DNA from: Streptomyces fildesensis
Lineage (GTDB): Bacteria > Actinomycetota > Actinomycetes > Streptomycetales > Streptomycetaceae
Reading direction: 5' to 3'
Length of the DNA: 64,000 nt
NCBI RefSeq assembly: GCF_016107395.1
Contig: NZ_JAAIKO010000002.1
Span: forward strand, 397,409 to 461,408
Both the position numbers and the translations under genes were made by a program. Below the pieces are notes generated by a model. That model saw nothing but the letters and a program-made list of their open reading frames with translations, did no database searches and had not been told where the DNA came from. Each line of letters opens with the position of its first letter. Position 1 is the stretch's first letter. Below are positions 35,637 through 43,302 of the stretch, piece after piece.

Positions 35637-37156
35637 CGGCCGGCCTCCTGGGTCGTGTTCAGGATGTTGACACCGCGGAACAGCGCGGACGGGCAGCCGT
35701 GGCTGACCGCCGCGACCTGGCCGGGCTGGGCCTTGCCGCAGTTGAAGGCGCCGCCGAGCACATACGTCTGCGGGCCGCCGACGGCTTCCATCGAGCCCCA
35801 GAAGTTGGTGGTCGTGGCCTGGTAGGCGACGTCCTTGAGCTGGCCCGCGAGCCGGCCGTTCTCGATCCGGAAGAACCGCTGGCCGGTGAACTGGAAGTTG
35901 TAGCGCTGCATGTCGATGGACCAGGAACGGTCGCCGACGATGTAGATCCCGCGCTCGACGCCGCCGATCAGCTCCTGCGTCGACGGTCCGTCCGGCGCCG
36001 GCTGGAGCGACACGTTCGCCATCCGCTGCACCGGCACATGGCCGGGGGAGTCGGCGTACGCGCAGCCGTTGGACCGCTCGAAGCCGGTGAGCTTCGCGAT
36101 CCGGCGGTCCAGCTGGTACCCGACCAGGGTGCCGTCCTTCACCAGGTCCCAGGTCTGCCCGGCGACGCCCTCGTCGTCGTAGCCGACCGTCGCGAGGCCG
36201 TGCTCCGCGGTGCGGTCCCCGGTGACGTTCATCAGCGCGGAGCCGTACTTCAACGTGCCCAGCTGGTCGAAGGTCGCGAAGGAGGTGCCCGCGTAGGCCG
36301 CTTCGTAGCCCAGCGCCCGGTCCAGCTCGGTGGCGTGGCCGATCGACTCGTGGATCGTCAGCCACAGGTTGGACGGGTCGACGACGACGTCGTACGAACC
36401 GGCCTCCACGGTCGGCGCGAGCATCTTCTCCGCCAGCAGCTCCGGGATCTCCGCGAGTTCGGCGTCCCAGTCCCAGCCGGTGCCCGTCAGGTACTCCCAG
36501 CCGCGGCCGGCCGGCGGGGCCAGGGTGCGCATGGAGTCGAAGTCGCCGCTGCCGGGGTCCACCGCGACCGCGGTGAGCTGCGGGTGCAGCCGCACCCGCT
36601 GCTGCGTGGTGCTGGTGCCCGCGGTGTCCGCGTAGAACTTGTTCTCCTGGACGGTCATCAGGGACGCGTCCGCGTGCGCGACGCCCTTCGCGGCGAGCAG
36701 CCGGCCGCTCCACTCGGCGAGCAGCGCCGTCTTCTCCGCGTCCGGGACGTCGAAGGGGTTGGTCCCGTACTCGGAGACCCACACCTTCTCCGCGTGCACC
36801 GGCTCGTCCGCCAGCTCGACCCGTTCGTCGGATCCCGCGGCGGCGATCACCTTCGCCGACAGCTTCGCCATGGCGACCGCCTGGCCGGCGACCCGCGCCG
36901 CCGCGTCCATCGTCAGATCGACGCCGGACGCGAAGCCCCAGGCGCCGCCGTGCACGACCCGGACCGCGTAGCCGGTGTCCGTGGTGTCCGACGTGCCGGA
37001 CGGCCTGGCGTCCCGTAGCCGGTACGTGGCGCTGCGGATCCGTTCGAAGCGGAAGTCCGCGTGCTCGGCTCCGAGCGCCCTGGCCCGGGCGAGTGCCGCG
37101 TCGGCCAGCGCCCGCAGCGGCAGTGCCAGGAATGACTGATCGACCTCGTGAGGCAC
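35633..37156 (-). CDS. tldD: TldD-type zinc metalloprotease
   Basis: The 507-residue protein carries HESIGH (His269, Glu270, His274), the TldD zinc and catalytic motif, and the conserved C-terminal FNCGKAQPGQVAAVSHGCP. It is the catalytic subunit with TldE. The GTG at 37156 has AAGGAGGAGG upstream, a better start than an in-frame codon 26 residues earlier. Upstream sequence diverges toward the LPMO promoter. Confidence 0.94.
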   Translation of the reverse strand: MPHEVDQSFLALPLRALADAALARARALGAEHADFRFERIRSATYRLRDARPSGTSDTTDTGYAVRVVHGGAWGFASGVDLTMDAAARVAGQAVAMAKLSAKVIAAAGSDERVELADEPVHAEKVWVSEYGTNPFDVPDAEKTALLAEWSGRLLAAKGVAHADASLMTVQENKFYADTAGTSTTQQRVRLHPQLTAVAVDPGSGDFDSMRTLAPPAGRGWEYLTGTGWDWDAELAEIPELLAEKMLAPTVEAGSYDVVVDPSNLWLTIHESIGHATELDRALGYEAAYAGTSFATFDQLGTLKYGSALMNVTGDRTAEHGLATVGYDDEGVAGQTWDLVKDGTLVGYQLDRRIAKLTGFERSNGCAYADSPGHVPVQRMANVSLQPAPDGPSTQELIGGVERGIYIVGDRSWSIDMQRYNFQFTGQRFFRIENGRLAGQLKDVAYQATTTNFWGSMEAVGGPQTYVLGGAFNCGKAQPGQVAAVSHGCPSALFRGVNILNTTQEAGR

Positions 37157-37307
37157 AGCGGCCTCCTCCTTCGCCCGATTCGACAGGTCTGATGCGACAG
37201 GTCTGCGCAGTGAATCATGCCGCTCGGACAGCACGGACGGCCACGGTATATCCGGCGCGTTCCGGGAATTGATGATGCTCCGTCAGAAGCCGGTAGCCGC
37301 AGGCCTC

Positions 37308-37336
37308 TTGTCGTTGGTCCAGACCAATCCTATGCT
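37308..37336 (+). promoter_or_regulatory. LPMO promoter with embedded DasR-like dre site
   Basis: TTGTCG (37308) and TATGCT (37331) are separated by exactly 17 nt. The spacer holds a palindrome TTGGTC-CA-GACCAA (37314-37327) that matches the chitin-responsive DasR element at 12 of 16 positions (37313-37328). The placement suggests repression by occlusion. Confidence 0.7.
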
Positions 37337-37404
37337 CAGTTCTGCTGTCCCCCCACGCCCCTGTCCGCGCAGTCACCAGCCACAGCACGACAAGGAGCCC
37401 CCAC

Positions 37405-38331
37405 ATGTCAGCCCCCCACCTGCCGGCACTCCGTGTACCCCCGCCGCGGCTTCCCGCGTTCCGCCATGCCGCGGCCGTCGGCGCCGCGGGCGCCGCGGCA
37501 CTGGCGCTCGTCGCCCTCACCCCGGTGTCCGCGAGCGCGCACGGCGCCCTCAGCAGCCCCGTCAGCCGGATATCCGCCTGCTACGCCGAAGGCCCGGAAC
37601 ACCCGCAGTCGCAGGTCTGCAAGGACCTGGTCGCCATGAGCGGCACCCAGCCGCTCTACGACTGGAACGAGGTGAACATCGCCAACGCCGACGGACACAG
37701 CCGGGACATCATTCCCGACGGCAAGCTGTGCTCGGCCAACCGCGACAAGTACAAGGCCCTCGACATGGCCCGCACCGACTGGCCCGCCACCAGCGTCGCC
37801 ACCGGCTCGTTCAACGTCGGCTTCCGTGTCACCGCGCCCCACCGCGGCGTCATGACCCTGTACATCACCAAGGCCGGCTACGACCCGACGAAACCGCTCA
37901 AGTGGTCCGACCTGGACGCCACTCCGATCGCCACCTACACGACCAGCTCCACCGCGACGAGCGGCTACTACAACTTCACCGCGAAGCTGCCCAGCCGCTC
38001 CGGCCGCCACCTGATCTACCAGGTCTGGCAGCGCACCGACAGCCCCGAGGCGTTCTACGGCTGCTCCGATGTCGTCTTCGGACAGGGCGCCGCCGCCAAG
38101 GCCCCGGCCGCGCCCAGCGACCAGCAGATCGCCGCCGGGGCGAGCCGGTCGACGGTCAGCCACCAGGGCCACGGCGGGGACACCACTCTCGTCACCCAGA
38201 ACACGGCAGCGAGCGGCCAGGCCGCCGGCACCCTGAAGACGGCACTCGGCGGCAGCGCCGTTCTCGCCGCGGGAGCCGTCGGAATGATCCTCCGCGGCCG
38301 CCGCCGGACCGCAGCCCGCACACAGGCGTAA
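37405..38331 (+). CDS. AA10 lytic polysaccharide monooxygenase (chitin-active type)
   Basis: The 308-residue protein has a signal peptide ending SASA, so the mature chain begins at His46 (HGALSSPVSR), the first copper ligand. His146 in TAPHRG is the second, completing the histidine brace, and YQVWQRTDSPEAFYGCSDVVF is the conserved C-terminal part of the domain. It oxidatively cleaves chitin or cellulose. No carbohydrate-binding module follows; instead there is an Ala/Ser linker and a membrane helix (281-296) with an RGRRR tail. The promoter contains a DasR-like element. Confidence 0.93.
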   Translation: MSAPHLPALRVPPPRLPAFRHAAAVGAAGAAALALVALTPVSASAHGALSSPVSRISACYAEGPEHPQSQVCKDLVAMSGTQPLYDWNEVNIANADGHSRDIIPDGKLCSANRDKYKALDMARTDWPATSVATGSFNVGFRVTAPHRGVMTLYITKAGYDPTKPLKWSDLDATPIATYTTSSTATSGYYNFTAKLPSRSGRHLIYQVWQRTDSPEAFYGCSDVVFGQGAAAKAPAAPSDQQIAAGASRSTVSHQGHGGDTTLVTQNTAASGQAAGTLKTALGGSAVLAAGAVGMILRGRRRTAARTQA

Positions 38332-38349
38332 CTCCGCCGACTGTAGGGA

Positions 38350-38381
38350 CCCGACAGGGACAGCTGGATGCCCCTGTCGGG
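38350..38381 (+). terminator. Terminator after the LPMO gene
   Basis: A perfect 10-bp stem (CCCGACAGGG) with a 12-nt loop lies 18 nt downstream of the stop. Confidence 0.7.
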
Positions 38382-38454
38382 GCCGGTTCCCTGTATCGCT
38401 GCCCGGACCGATAGTTTCGTGGTGATAGCCACAACTATGGGAAAGGGTGATCCG

Positions 38455-39159
38455 TTGAGCCGCTCGGTTCTCGTCACCGGAGGAAACCGGGGCATCGGCC
38501 TCGCCATCGCCCAGGCCTTCGCCGACGCGGGTGACAAGGTCGCCATCACCTACCGCTCGGGCGAGCCACCAGCGGGCTTCCTCGCGGTGCGGTGCGACAT
38601 CACGGACGCCGAACAGGTCGAGCAGGCCTACAAGGAGATCGAGGAGAAGCACGGCGCGGTCGAGGTGCTGATCGCCAACGCCGGCGTCACCCGCGACCAG
38701 CTGCTGCTCCGGATGACCGACGAGGACTTCACCTCGGTCCTGGAGACGAACCTCACGGGCACCTTCCGTGTGGTCAAGGCCGCCGCTCGGAAGATGCTGC
38801 GGGCCCGCAAGGGACGCATCGTGCTCATCTCGTCGGTCGTGGGCCTGCTCGGCTCCGCCGGCCAGTCGAACTACGCCGCCTCCAAGGCCGGCCTGGTCGG
38901 CTTCGCGCGCTCGCTGGCCCGTGAGCTCGGCTCGCGCAACATCACCGTGAACGTCGTAGCCCCCGGCTTCGTGGACACCGACATGACCCGCACGCTCAGC
39001 GACGAGCAGCGCGAGAAGATCGTCGGCCAGATCCCGCTGGGCCGTTACGCGCAGACCGCGGAGATCGCCTCCTCGGTCCGCTTTCTCGCCTCCGAAGAGG
39101 CCGCATACATCACTGGTGCCGTCATTCCCGTAGACGGCGGATTGGGCATGGGTCACTGA
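38455..39159 (+). CDS. fabG: 3-oxoacyl-ACP reductase FabG
   Basis: The 234-residue SDR has TGGNRGIG, NAG, ISSVVG with the catalytic Ser and YAASK, and the typical ending TGAVIPVDGGLGMGH. It reduces 3-oxoacyl-ACP with NADPH in fatty-acid elongation. I chose the TTG at 38455 because AAAGGG is 8 nt upstream and the length matches streptomycete FabG; ATG at 38437 has no site. The next gene, FabI, starts 5 nt after the stop, so both enzymes form a FAS II pair. Confidence 0.94.
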   Translation: MSRSVLVTGGNRGIGLAIAQAFADAGDKVAITYRSGEPPAGFLAVRCDITDAEQVEQAYKEIEEKHGAVEVLIANAGVTRDQLLLRMTDEDFTSVLETNLTGTFRVVKAAARKMLRARKGRIVLISSVVGLLGSAGQSNYAASKAGLVGFARSLARELGSRNITVNVVAPGFVDTDMTRTLSDEQREKIVGQIPLGRYAQTAEIASSVRFLASEEAAYITGAVIPVDGGLGMGH

Positions 39160-39164
39160 TCACC

Positions 39165-39935
39165 ATGAGTGGAATTCTCGAAGGCAAGCGCATCCTGATC
39201 ACCGGAGTGCTGATGGAGTCCTCCATCGCGTTCCACACCGCCAAGCTGGCGCAGGAGCAGGGCGCTGAGATCATCCTCACCGCCTTCCCGCGGCCCACCC
39301 TGACCGAGCGCATCGCCAGGAAGCTGCCGAAGCCCACCAAGGTCATCGAGCTGGACGTGACCAACCCCGAGCACCTCGGGTCGCTCGCGGACACCGTACG
39401 CACCGAGCTCGGCAGCCTGGACGGGGTCGTGCACTCCATCGGCTTCGCGCCCCAGGACGCGCTGGGCGGCAACTTCCTCAACGCCCCGTGGGAGTCCGTC
39501 GCCACCGCGATGCACGTCTCCGCGTTCTCGCTGAAGTCGCTCACCATGGCGTGCCTGCCGCTGATGAGCAACGGCGGCGGCTCGGTCGTCGGCCTCACCT
39601 TCGACGCGCAGTACGCCTGGCCGCAGTACGACTGGATGGGCCCGGCCAAGGCCGCGCTGGAGGCGACGTCCCGCTACCTCGCCCGTGACCTGGGCAAGCA
39701 GAACGTCCGCTGCAACCTGATCTCCGCCGGACCGATCGGCTCGATGGCCGCCAAGTCCATCCCGGGCTTCTCGGAGCTGGCGGACGTCTGGAACCACCGC
39801 TCCCCGCTGGAGTGGGACATGTCCGACCCGGAGCCCACCGGCCGCGGTGTCGTCGCCCTGCTCTCGGACTGGTTCCCGAAGACCACCGGCGAGATCATCC
39901 ACGTCGACGGCGGCCTGCACGCGGTCGGTGCCTGA
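39165..39935 (+). CDS. fabI: Enoyl-ACP reductase FabI (InhA type)
   Basis: The 256-residue protein has the FabI cofactor motif ILITGVLMESSIA, SIGFAP, and the Tyr-x6-Lys site YDWMGPAK. It ends TTGEIIHVDGGLHAVGA. It carries out the last reduction of each FAS II cycle and is the class targeted by isoniazid in mycobacteria. It is co-transcribed with fabG. The Shine-Dalgarno sequence is weak, suggesting coupled translation. Confidence 0.95.
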   Translation: MSGILEGKRILITGVLMESSIAFHTAKLAQEQGAEIILTAFPRPTLTERIARKLPKPTKVIELDVTNPEHLGSLADTVRTELGSLDGVVHSIGFAPQDALGGNFLNAPWESVATAMHVSAFSLKSLTMACLPLMSNGGGSVVGLTFDAQYAWPQYDWMGPAKAALEATSRYLARDLGKQNVRCNLISAGPIGSMAAKSIPGFSELADVWNHRSPLEWDMSDPEPTGRGVVALLSDWFPKTTGEIIHVDGGLHAVGA

Positions 39936-39959
39936 CCCGTACCGCTCCTGACGCACGGC

Positions 39960-40006
39960 GAACGCCCGGTCCCCGACGCTTCCACAGCGTCCGGGGCCGG
40001 GCGTTC
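39960..40006. terminator. Bidirectional hairpin terminator
   Basis: An imperfect 21-bp stem (one G-U and one mismatch) beginning GAACGCCCGG with a 5-nt loop separates convergent fabI and the GntR gene. Confidence 0.8.
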
Positions 40007-40023
40007 TCCGTGCTCTGCGGGGG

Positions 40024-40704
40024 TCAGGGCGTGCCGAGCCCCCGGCAGTGGAAGGCGTGCCCGGCGGCCTCGGCCGACGCCGTCCCCGCGTCGCCCGCGC
40101 GGATCGCCTCCACCAGCCGGGCGTGGTCCAGGTGCTGCTCGGGGCGCAGCACCTCGCCGACGTCCGCGCGCAGGAAGTCGCGCAGCACCTCGCCGAGGTC
40201 CGCGTAGAGCTCGGCCAGCACGTCGTTGTGCGAGGCGCCGACGACCGCCAGGTGCAGCGTCGCGTCCGCGTCGACGAACGCGGCGGCGTCCCCCGACTCC
40301 CAGGCCCGCTCGCGGCGCTCCAGCAGGGTGTCGAGATGCCGCAGATCGCGGTCGGTGCGGCGGGCGGCGGCCAGTCCCGCGGCGGACGCCTCCAGGGCGC
40401 TGCGCAGCTCGGCGACATGCCGCGGATCGGCGTCCGCGAACCGGCGCTGCATCACGCCCGCCAGCTCGCTGGTGGCCAGGACATAGGTGCCGGAGCCCTG
40501 CCGGATGTCGAGCAGCCCGTTATGGGCCAGCGCTCTGACCGCCTCACGGACGGTGTTGCGGGCGACGCCGAGCTGGTCGACCAGCTCGGGTTCGGTCGGG
40601 ATACGGGAGCCGACCGGCCACTCACCGGACGTGATCTGGGTACGCAGCCGGGCGATCACCTGGTCGGCGAGCGTGGACTGCCGGGGGAGTGGGCCGAGAT
40701 TCAT
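40024..40704 (-). CDS. GntR/FadR-family regulator (FCD domain)
   Basis: The 226-residue protein has an N-terminal winged HTH (TLADQVIARLRTQITSGEWP; PELVDQLGVARNTVREAVRALAHNGLL) and an FCD ligand-binding domain (residues 85-215) with the His/Asp metal residues in VDADATLHLAVVGASHND. It diverges from the MFS gene across only 22 bp that hold a perfect palindrome. It probably represses both genes; the ligand would be a carboxylate or the transported compound. Confidence 0.9.
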   Translation of the reverse strand: MNLGPLPRQSTLADQVIARLRTQITSGEWPVGSRIPTEPELVDQLGVARNTVREAVRALAHNGLLDIRQGSGTYVLATSELAGVMQRRFADADPRHVAELRSALEASAAGLAAARRTDRDLRHLDTLLERRERAWESGDAAAFVDADATLHLAVVGASHNDVLAELYADLGEVLRDFLRADVGEVLRPEQHLDHARLVEAIRAGDAGTASAEAAGHAFHCRGLGTP

Positions 40705-40723
40705 CCCATCATTCTATGATGGG
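40705..40723. promoter_or_regulatory. Palindrome shared by divergent leaderless promoters
   Basis: CCCATCAT-TCT-ATGATGGG is a perfect 8-3-8 palindrome. It includes -10-like TATGAT (40715-40720, plus strand) and TAGAAT (40716-40711, minus strand), each 6 nt from the corresponding ATG. The likely GntR operator therefore covers both start sites. Confidence 0.7.
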
Positions 40724-40726
40724 TGC

Positions 40727-42058
40727 ATGCGCGATGACGAACCCCGCACCCTCGACCGCGACAAGGCCGTGTCCATACCGGGCATACCGGGATCCGCACC
40801 CGGGTCAGCACCGGCTCCCGGACCGGATTCCCTACCGGCTCCCTTGCCGGAGACGGCGGCGCTCCCCGTCTGGACGCGCCGCCTCGTGCTCGCCGGGCTG
40901 GTGCTCGCCGCGCTCAACCTCCGCCCCGCGGTCACCAGCCTCGGGCCGCTCATGAAGGAGGTCAGGGCCGGCCTCGGCATGAGCGGCGCCGTGGCCGGGT
41001 TCCTCACCTCCGTGCCCGCCCTGTGCTTCGCGCTCTTCGGCATCGCCGCCCCGCGACTGGCCCGCCGCTTCGGCGCGGGCGCCGTGGTCTGCGCGGGCAT
41101 GGCGGGCATCGCCACCGGGCTGCTGCTGCGCCCGTTCGCGAGCGGCACCGTGCTCTTCCTCGCCGCCAGCGCCGTGGCCCTGGCCGGTATCGCGGTGAGC
41201 AACATCCTGATGCCGGTGATCGTCAAGCGGTACTTCCCCGACCGGGTCGGCGCGATGACCGGGCTCTACTCGATGGCGCTCTCCCTCGGCACCGCGGCCG
41301 CCGCCGCGGCGACCGTGCCCCTGACCTCCGCCATGGGCCACGGCTGGCGGCTCGGCCTGGGCGTCTGGGCGGCGCTCGCCGTCGTCGCGATCGTGCCGTG
41401 GCTCGGCCTGGTCCGGGACCGCAGCTCCGCCGCGCGGCCCGCCCCCGCAGGTTCTGGCCCCGCCACCGACGGGAACACCGGCCGGATCATCCGCAGCCGT
41501 ACGGCTTGGGCGCTCGCCTGCTTCTTCGGGCTGCAGGCCACCGCCGCCTACGTCACGATGGGCTGGATGCCGCAGATCTTCCGCGACGCCGGGCTCTCCG
41601 CCGGCACCGCGGGGGCGCTGCTCGCCGTGACGATGGTGATGGGCGTCCCGCTCTCCTTCGCGCTGCCCTCGCTCGCCGGCCGGATGCGGCACCAGGGTCC
41701 GCTCGTCGTCGTCCTCGCGCTCTTCGGCCTCGCCGGGTACACCGGCCTGTGGCTGGCCCCCGCCGGTGCCCCCTGGGTGTGGGCGCTGCTGCTCGGCATC
41801 GCCAACTGCGCCTTCCCGCTGGCCCTGACGATGGTCGGGATGCGCTCGCGCACCGGCGCGGGAGTGGTCCGGCTGTCCGCCTTCGCGCAGAGCACCGGCT
41901 ATCTGATCTCGATCCCGGGGCCGATCCTGGTCGGCGCCCTCTACCAGCACAGCGGCGGCTGGGACCTGCCCATCGCGCTGATGGCGGCGCTCATGGTGCC
42001 GCAGATCGTCGTCGGCGTGCTGGCCGGACGCAACCGGTACATCGAGGACGAACTGTGA
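40727..42058 (+). CDS. MFS transporter, CynX/NimT family
   Basis: The 443-residue protein has a Pro/Ser-rich cytoplasmic N-terminus of about 45 residues and 12 hydrophobic helices. The signature LNLRPAVTSLGPLMKEV of the CynX/NimT family is clear, as is APRLARRFGAG. The family contains cyanate and nitroimidazole exporters, so it may export a small toxic compound. It starts at ATG 40727 without a Shine-Dalgarno sequence and shares its control region with the GntR gene. Confidence 0.88.
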   Translation: MRDDEPRTLDRDKAVSIPGIPGSAPGSAPAPGPDSLPAPLPETAALPVWTRRLVLAGLVLAALNLRPAVTSLGPLMKEVRAGLGMSGAVAGFLTSVPALCFALFGIAAPRLARRFGAGAVVCAGMAGIATGLLLRPFASGTVLFLAASAVALAGIAVSNILMPVIVKRYFPDRVGAMTGLYSMALSLGTAAAAAATVPLTSAMGHGWRLGLGVWAALAVVAIVPWLGLVRDRSSAARPAPAGSGPATDGNTGRIIRSRTAWALACFFGLQATAAYVTMGWMPQIFRDAGLSAGTAGALLAVTMVMGVPLSFALPSLAGRMRHQGPLVVVLALFGLAGYTGLWLAPAGAPWVWALLLGIANCAFPLALTMVGMRSRTGAGVVRLSAFAQSTGYLISIPGPILVGALYQHSGGWDLPIALMAALMVPQIVVGVLAGRNRYIEDEL

Positions 42059-42115
42059 CCGCGCCGCGGGCGACCCCGCCGCGGTCCTCTTCGGGGCCGG
42101 TGCGAGACTGGGCCC

Positions 42116-42238
42116 ATGCCCGTACTTGAGCCCAACCCCCCGCACAGCCAGAAGCGGCTGATGATCATCATCGGTCTGATGCTGGCTGTTCCGGCCTTCG
42201 TCGCGATCATCGCGACCGTCGCGGCCAAGTTCGGCTGA
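42116..42238 (+). CDS. 40-residue SGM_5486-type transporter-associated peptide
   Basis: A 40-residue ORF (MPVLEPNPPHSQKRLMIIIG, continuing) with a Pro-rich start and one membrane helix (residues 16-35). Size, start and position after an MFS gene match the streptomycete SGM_5486 family of transporter-associated proteins. It starts 57 nt after the MFS stop and a terminator follows directly. Confidence 0.75.
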   Translation: MPVLEPNPPHSQKRLMIIIGLMLAVPAFVAIIATVAAKFG

Positions 42239-42256
42239 ACCGCCGCCCCTGAGGCC

Positions 42257-42280
42257 GATGGTGGGGACAACCCCACCATC
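42257..42280 (+). terminator. Hairpin terminator after the transporter unit
   Basis: A perfect 10-bp stem (GATGGTGGGG) with loop ACAA ends the MFS plus small peptide unit. Confidence 0.8.
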
Positions 42281-42393
42281 CCTAGGGGGGCCAGGTCAGG
42301 GTCGAGTGGGTGGCCCGCCCGATGGGATCTTCGAGTGCCCTTCCGTAGTTTCGAAGGGTCAGAACATTCCAGCACTTCACGGAGGCGGTCACC

Positions 42394-42636
42394 GTGTCCA
42401 CCCAGTCCATCCAGGCACCCACCCGCCCCTCGCGGCACACGGTCGGCCAGGGGGCCGGCGGGGTCCAGACGCGCCTCCCGTGGTGGGCCGTCGCGCTGCC
42501 CGCGCTCGCCTTCGCCGCGCTGCTCATGCTGATCGCCGGACCCGGCCGGAGCGACACCTCGGCGGCCGAGCCCGCCGGCCACCTCATCGCCCGCATCGCG
42601 GACGCGCTCCCCGATATCGCCCAGCACCTCCTGTGA
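42394..42636 (+). CDS. Small single-pass membrane protein (80 aa)
   Basis: An 80-residue protein with a disordered N-terminus, one helix (WWAVALPALAFAALLMLIAG, residues 30-49) and an amphipathic C-terminal helix (HLIARIADALPDIAQHLL). The GTG at 42394 follows GGAGG at 9 nt. I recognise no family; similar small proteins occur in streptomycetes. It lies between the transporter unit and the SixA gene. Confidence 0.6.
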   Translation: MSTQSIQAPTRPSRHTVGQGAGGVQTRLPWWAVALPALAFAALLMLIAGPGRSDTSAAEPAGHLIARIADALPDIAQHLL

Positions 42637-42730
42637 TGCCGCGGCCTCTGATGAGCGGCGCCCACGGGCCGGTGCGGGCCGTAACGGCCAGCCCGCGCCT
42701 GATCGCGGATTTTCTGGAAAGCTGAGGGGC

Positions 42731-43252
42731 ATGAGCGTCGACTCGCCCCGCACGATCGTCCTACTCCGTCACGCCAAGGCCGACTGGCCCTCGGTCGCCG
42801 ACCACGAGCGGCCGCTGGCCGAGCGCGGCCGTACGGACGCCTCCGTGGCGGGCCGCCGGCTCGCCGACGCGGGGATCGCCCCTGACCTGGTCCTGTGCTC
42901 CACCGCCGCCCGCACCCGTGAGACCTGGAAGCTCGCCGCGCACGAGATGCCGCAGCGACCCAGGACGGTCTACGAGGAGCGGCTGTACGAAGCGAGCCTG
43001 GGCGAGCTGCTGGCCCTGCTCAACGAGACCCCCGACGACATCGGCACCCTGCTGGTCATCGGCCACAACCCCGGCATGCACGCCCTCGCCGACGCCCTCG
43101 CGGGCACCGCCGAGGCGGACGCCCTGGCCCGGATGAACCGCGGCGGCTTCCCGACCGCGGCCTTCGGCGTCGTCACGTTCTCCGGTTCCTGGAAGTCCGT
43201 GGAGCACGGCGTCGGCCGGCTGGCCGACTACTGGGTGCCGCACGAGGCCTGA
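42731..43252 (+). CDS. SixA-type histidine phosphatase family protein
   Basis: The 173-residue protein has the RHG-like motif VLLRHAKADW, with RERGR-like AERGRTDA and the second catalytic His in VIGHNPGMHALA. SixA enzymes remove phosphate from phosphohistidine or act on small phosphates. It starts at ATG 42731 with GAGGGGC upstream and is convergent with serB. Confidence 0.88.
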   Translation: MSVDSPRTIVLLRHAKADWPSVADHERPLAERGRTDASVAGRRLADAGIAPDLVLCSTAARTRETWKLAAHEMPQRPRTVYEERLYEASLGELLALLNETPDDIGTLLVIGHNPGMHALADALAGTAEADALARMNRGGFPTAAFGVVTFSGSWKSVEHGVGRLADYWVPHEA

Positions 43253-43264
43253 GCCCGGCCGGAC

Positions 43265-43293
43265 GGATCGCGCGGCGAGGCCTGACGCGATCC
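43265..43293. terminator. Short hairpin between sixA-like gene and serB
   Basis: A perfect 8-bp stem (GGATCGCG) with a 13-nt loop lies between convergent stops. Confidence 0.5.
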
Positions 43294-43302
43294 CCTCCCG
43301 GC

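Noticed and set aside
38240..38331. Sortase sorting signal in the LPMO
   Set aside because: The tail has a hydrophobic helix and positive end but no LPxTG or LAxTG motif before it.
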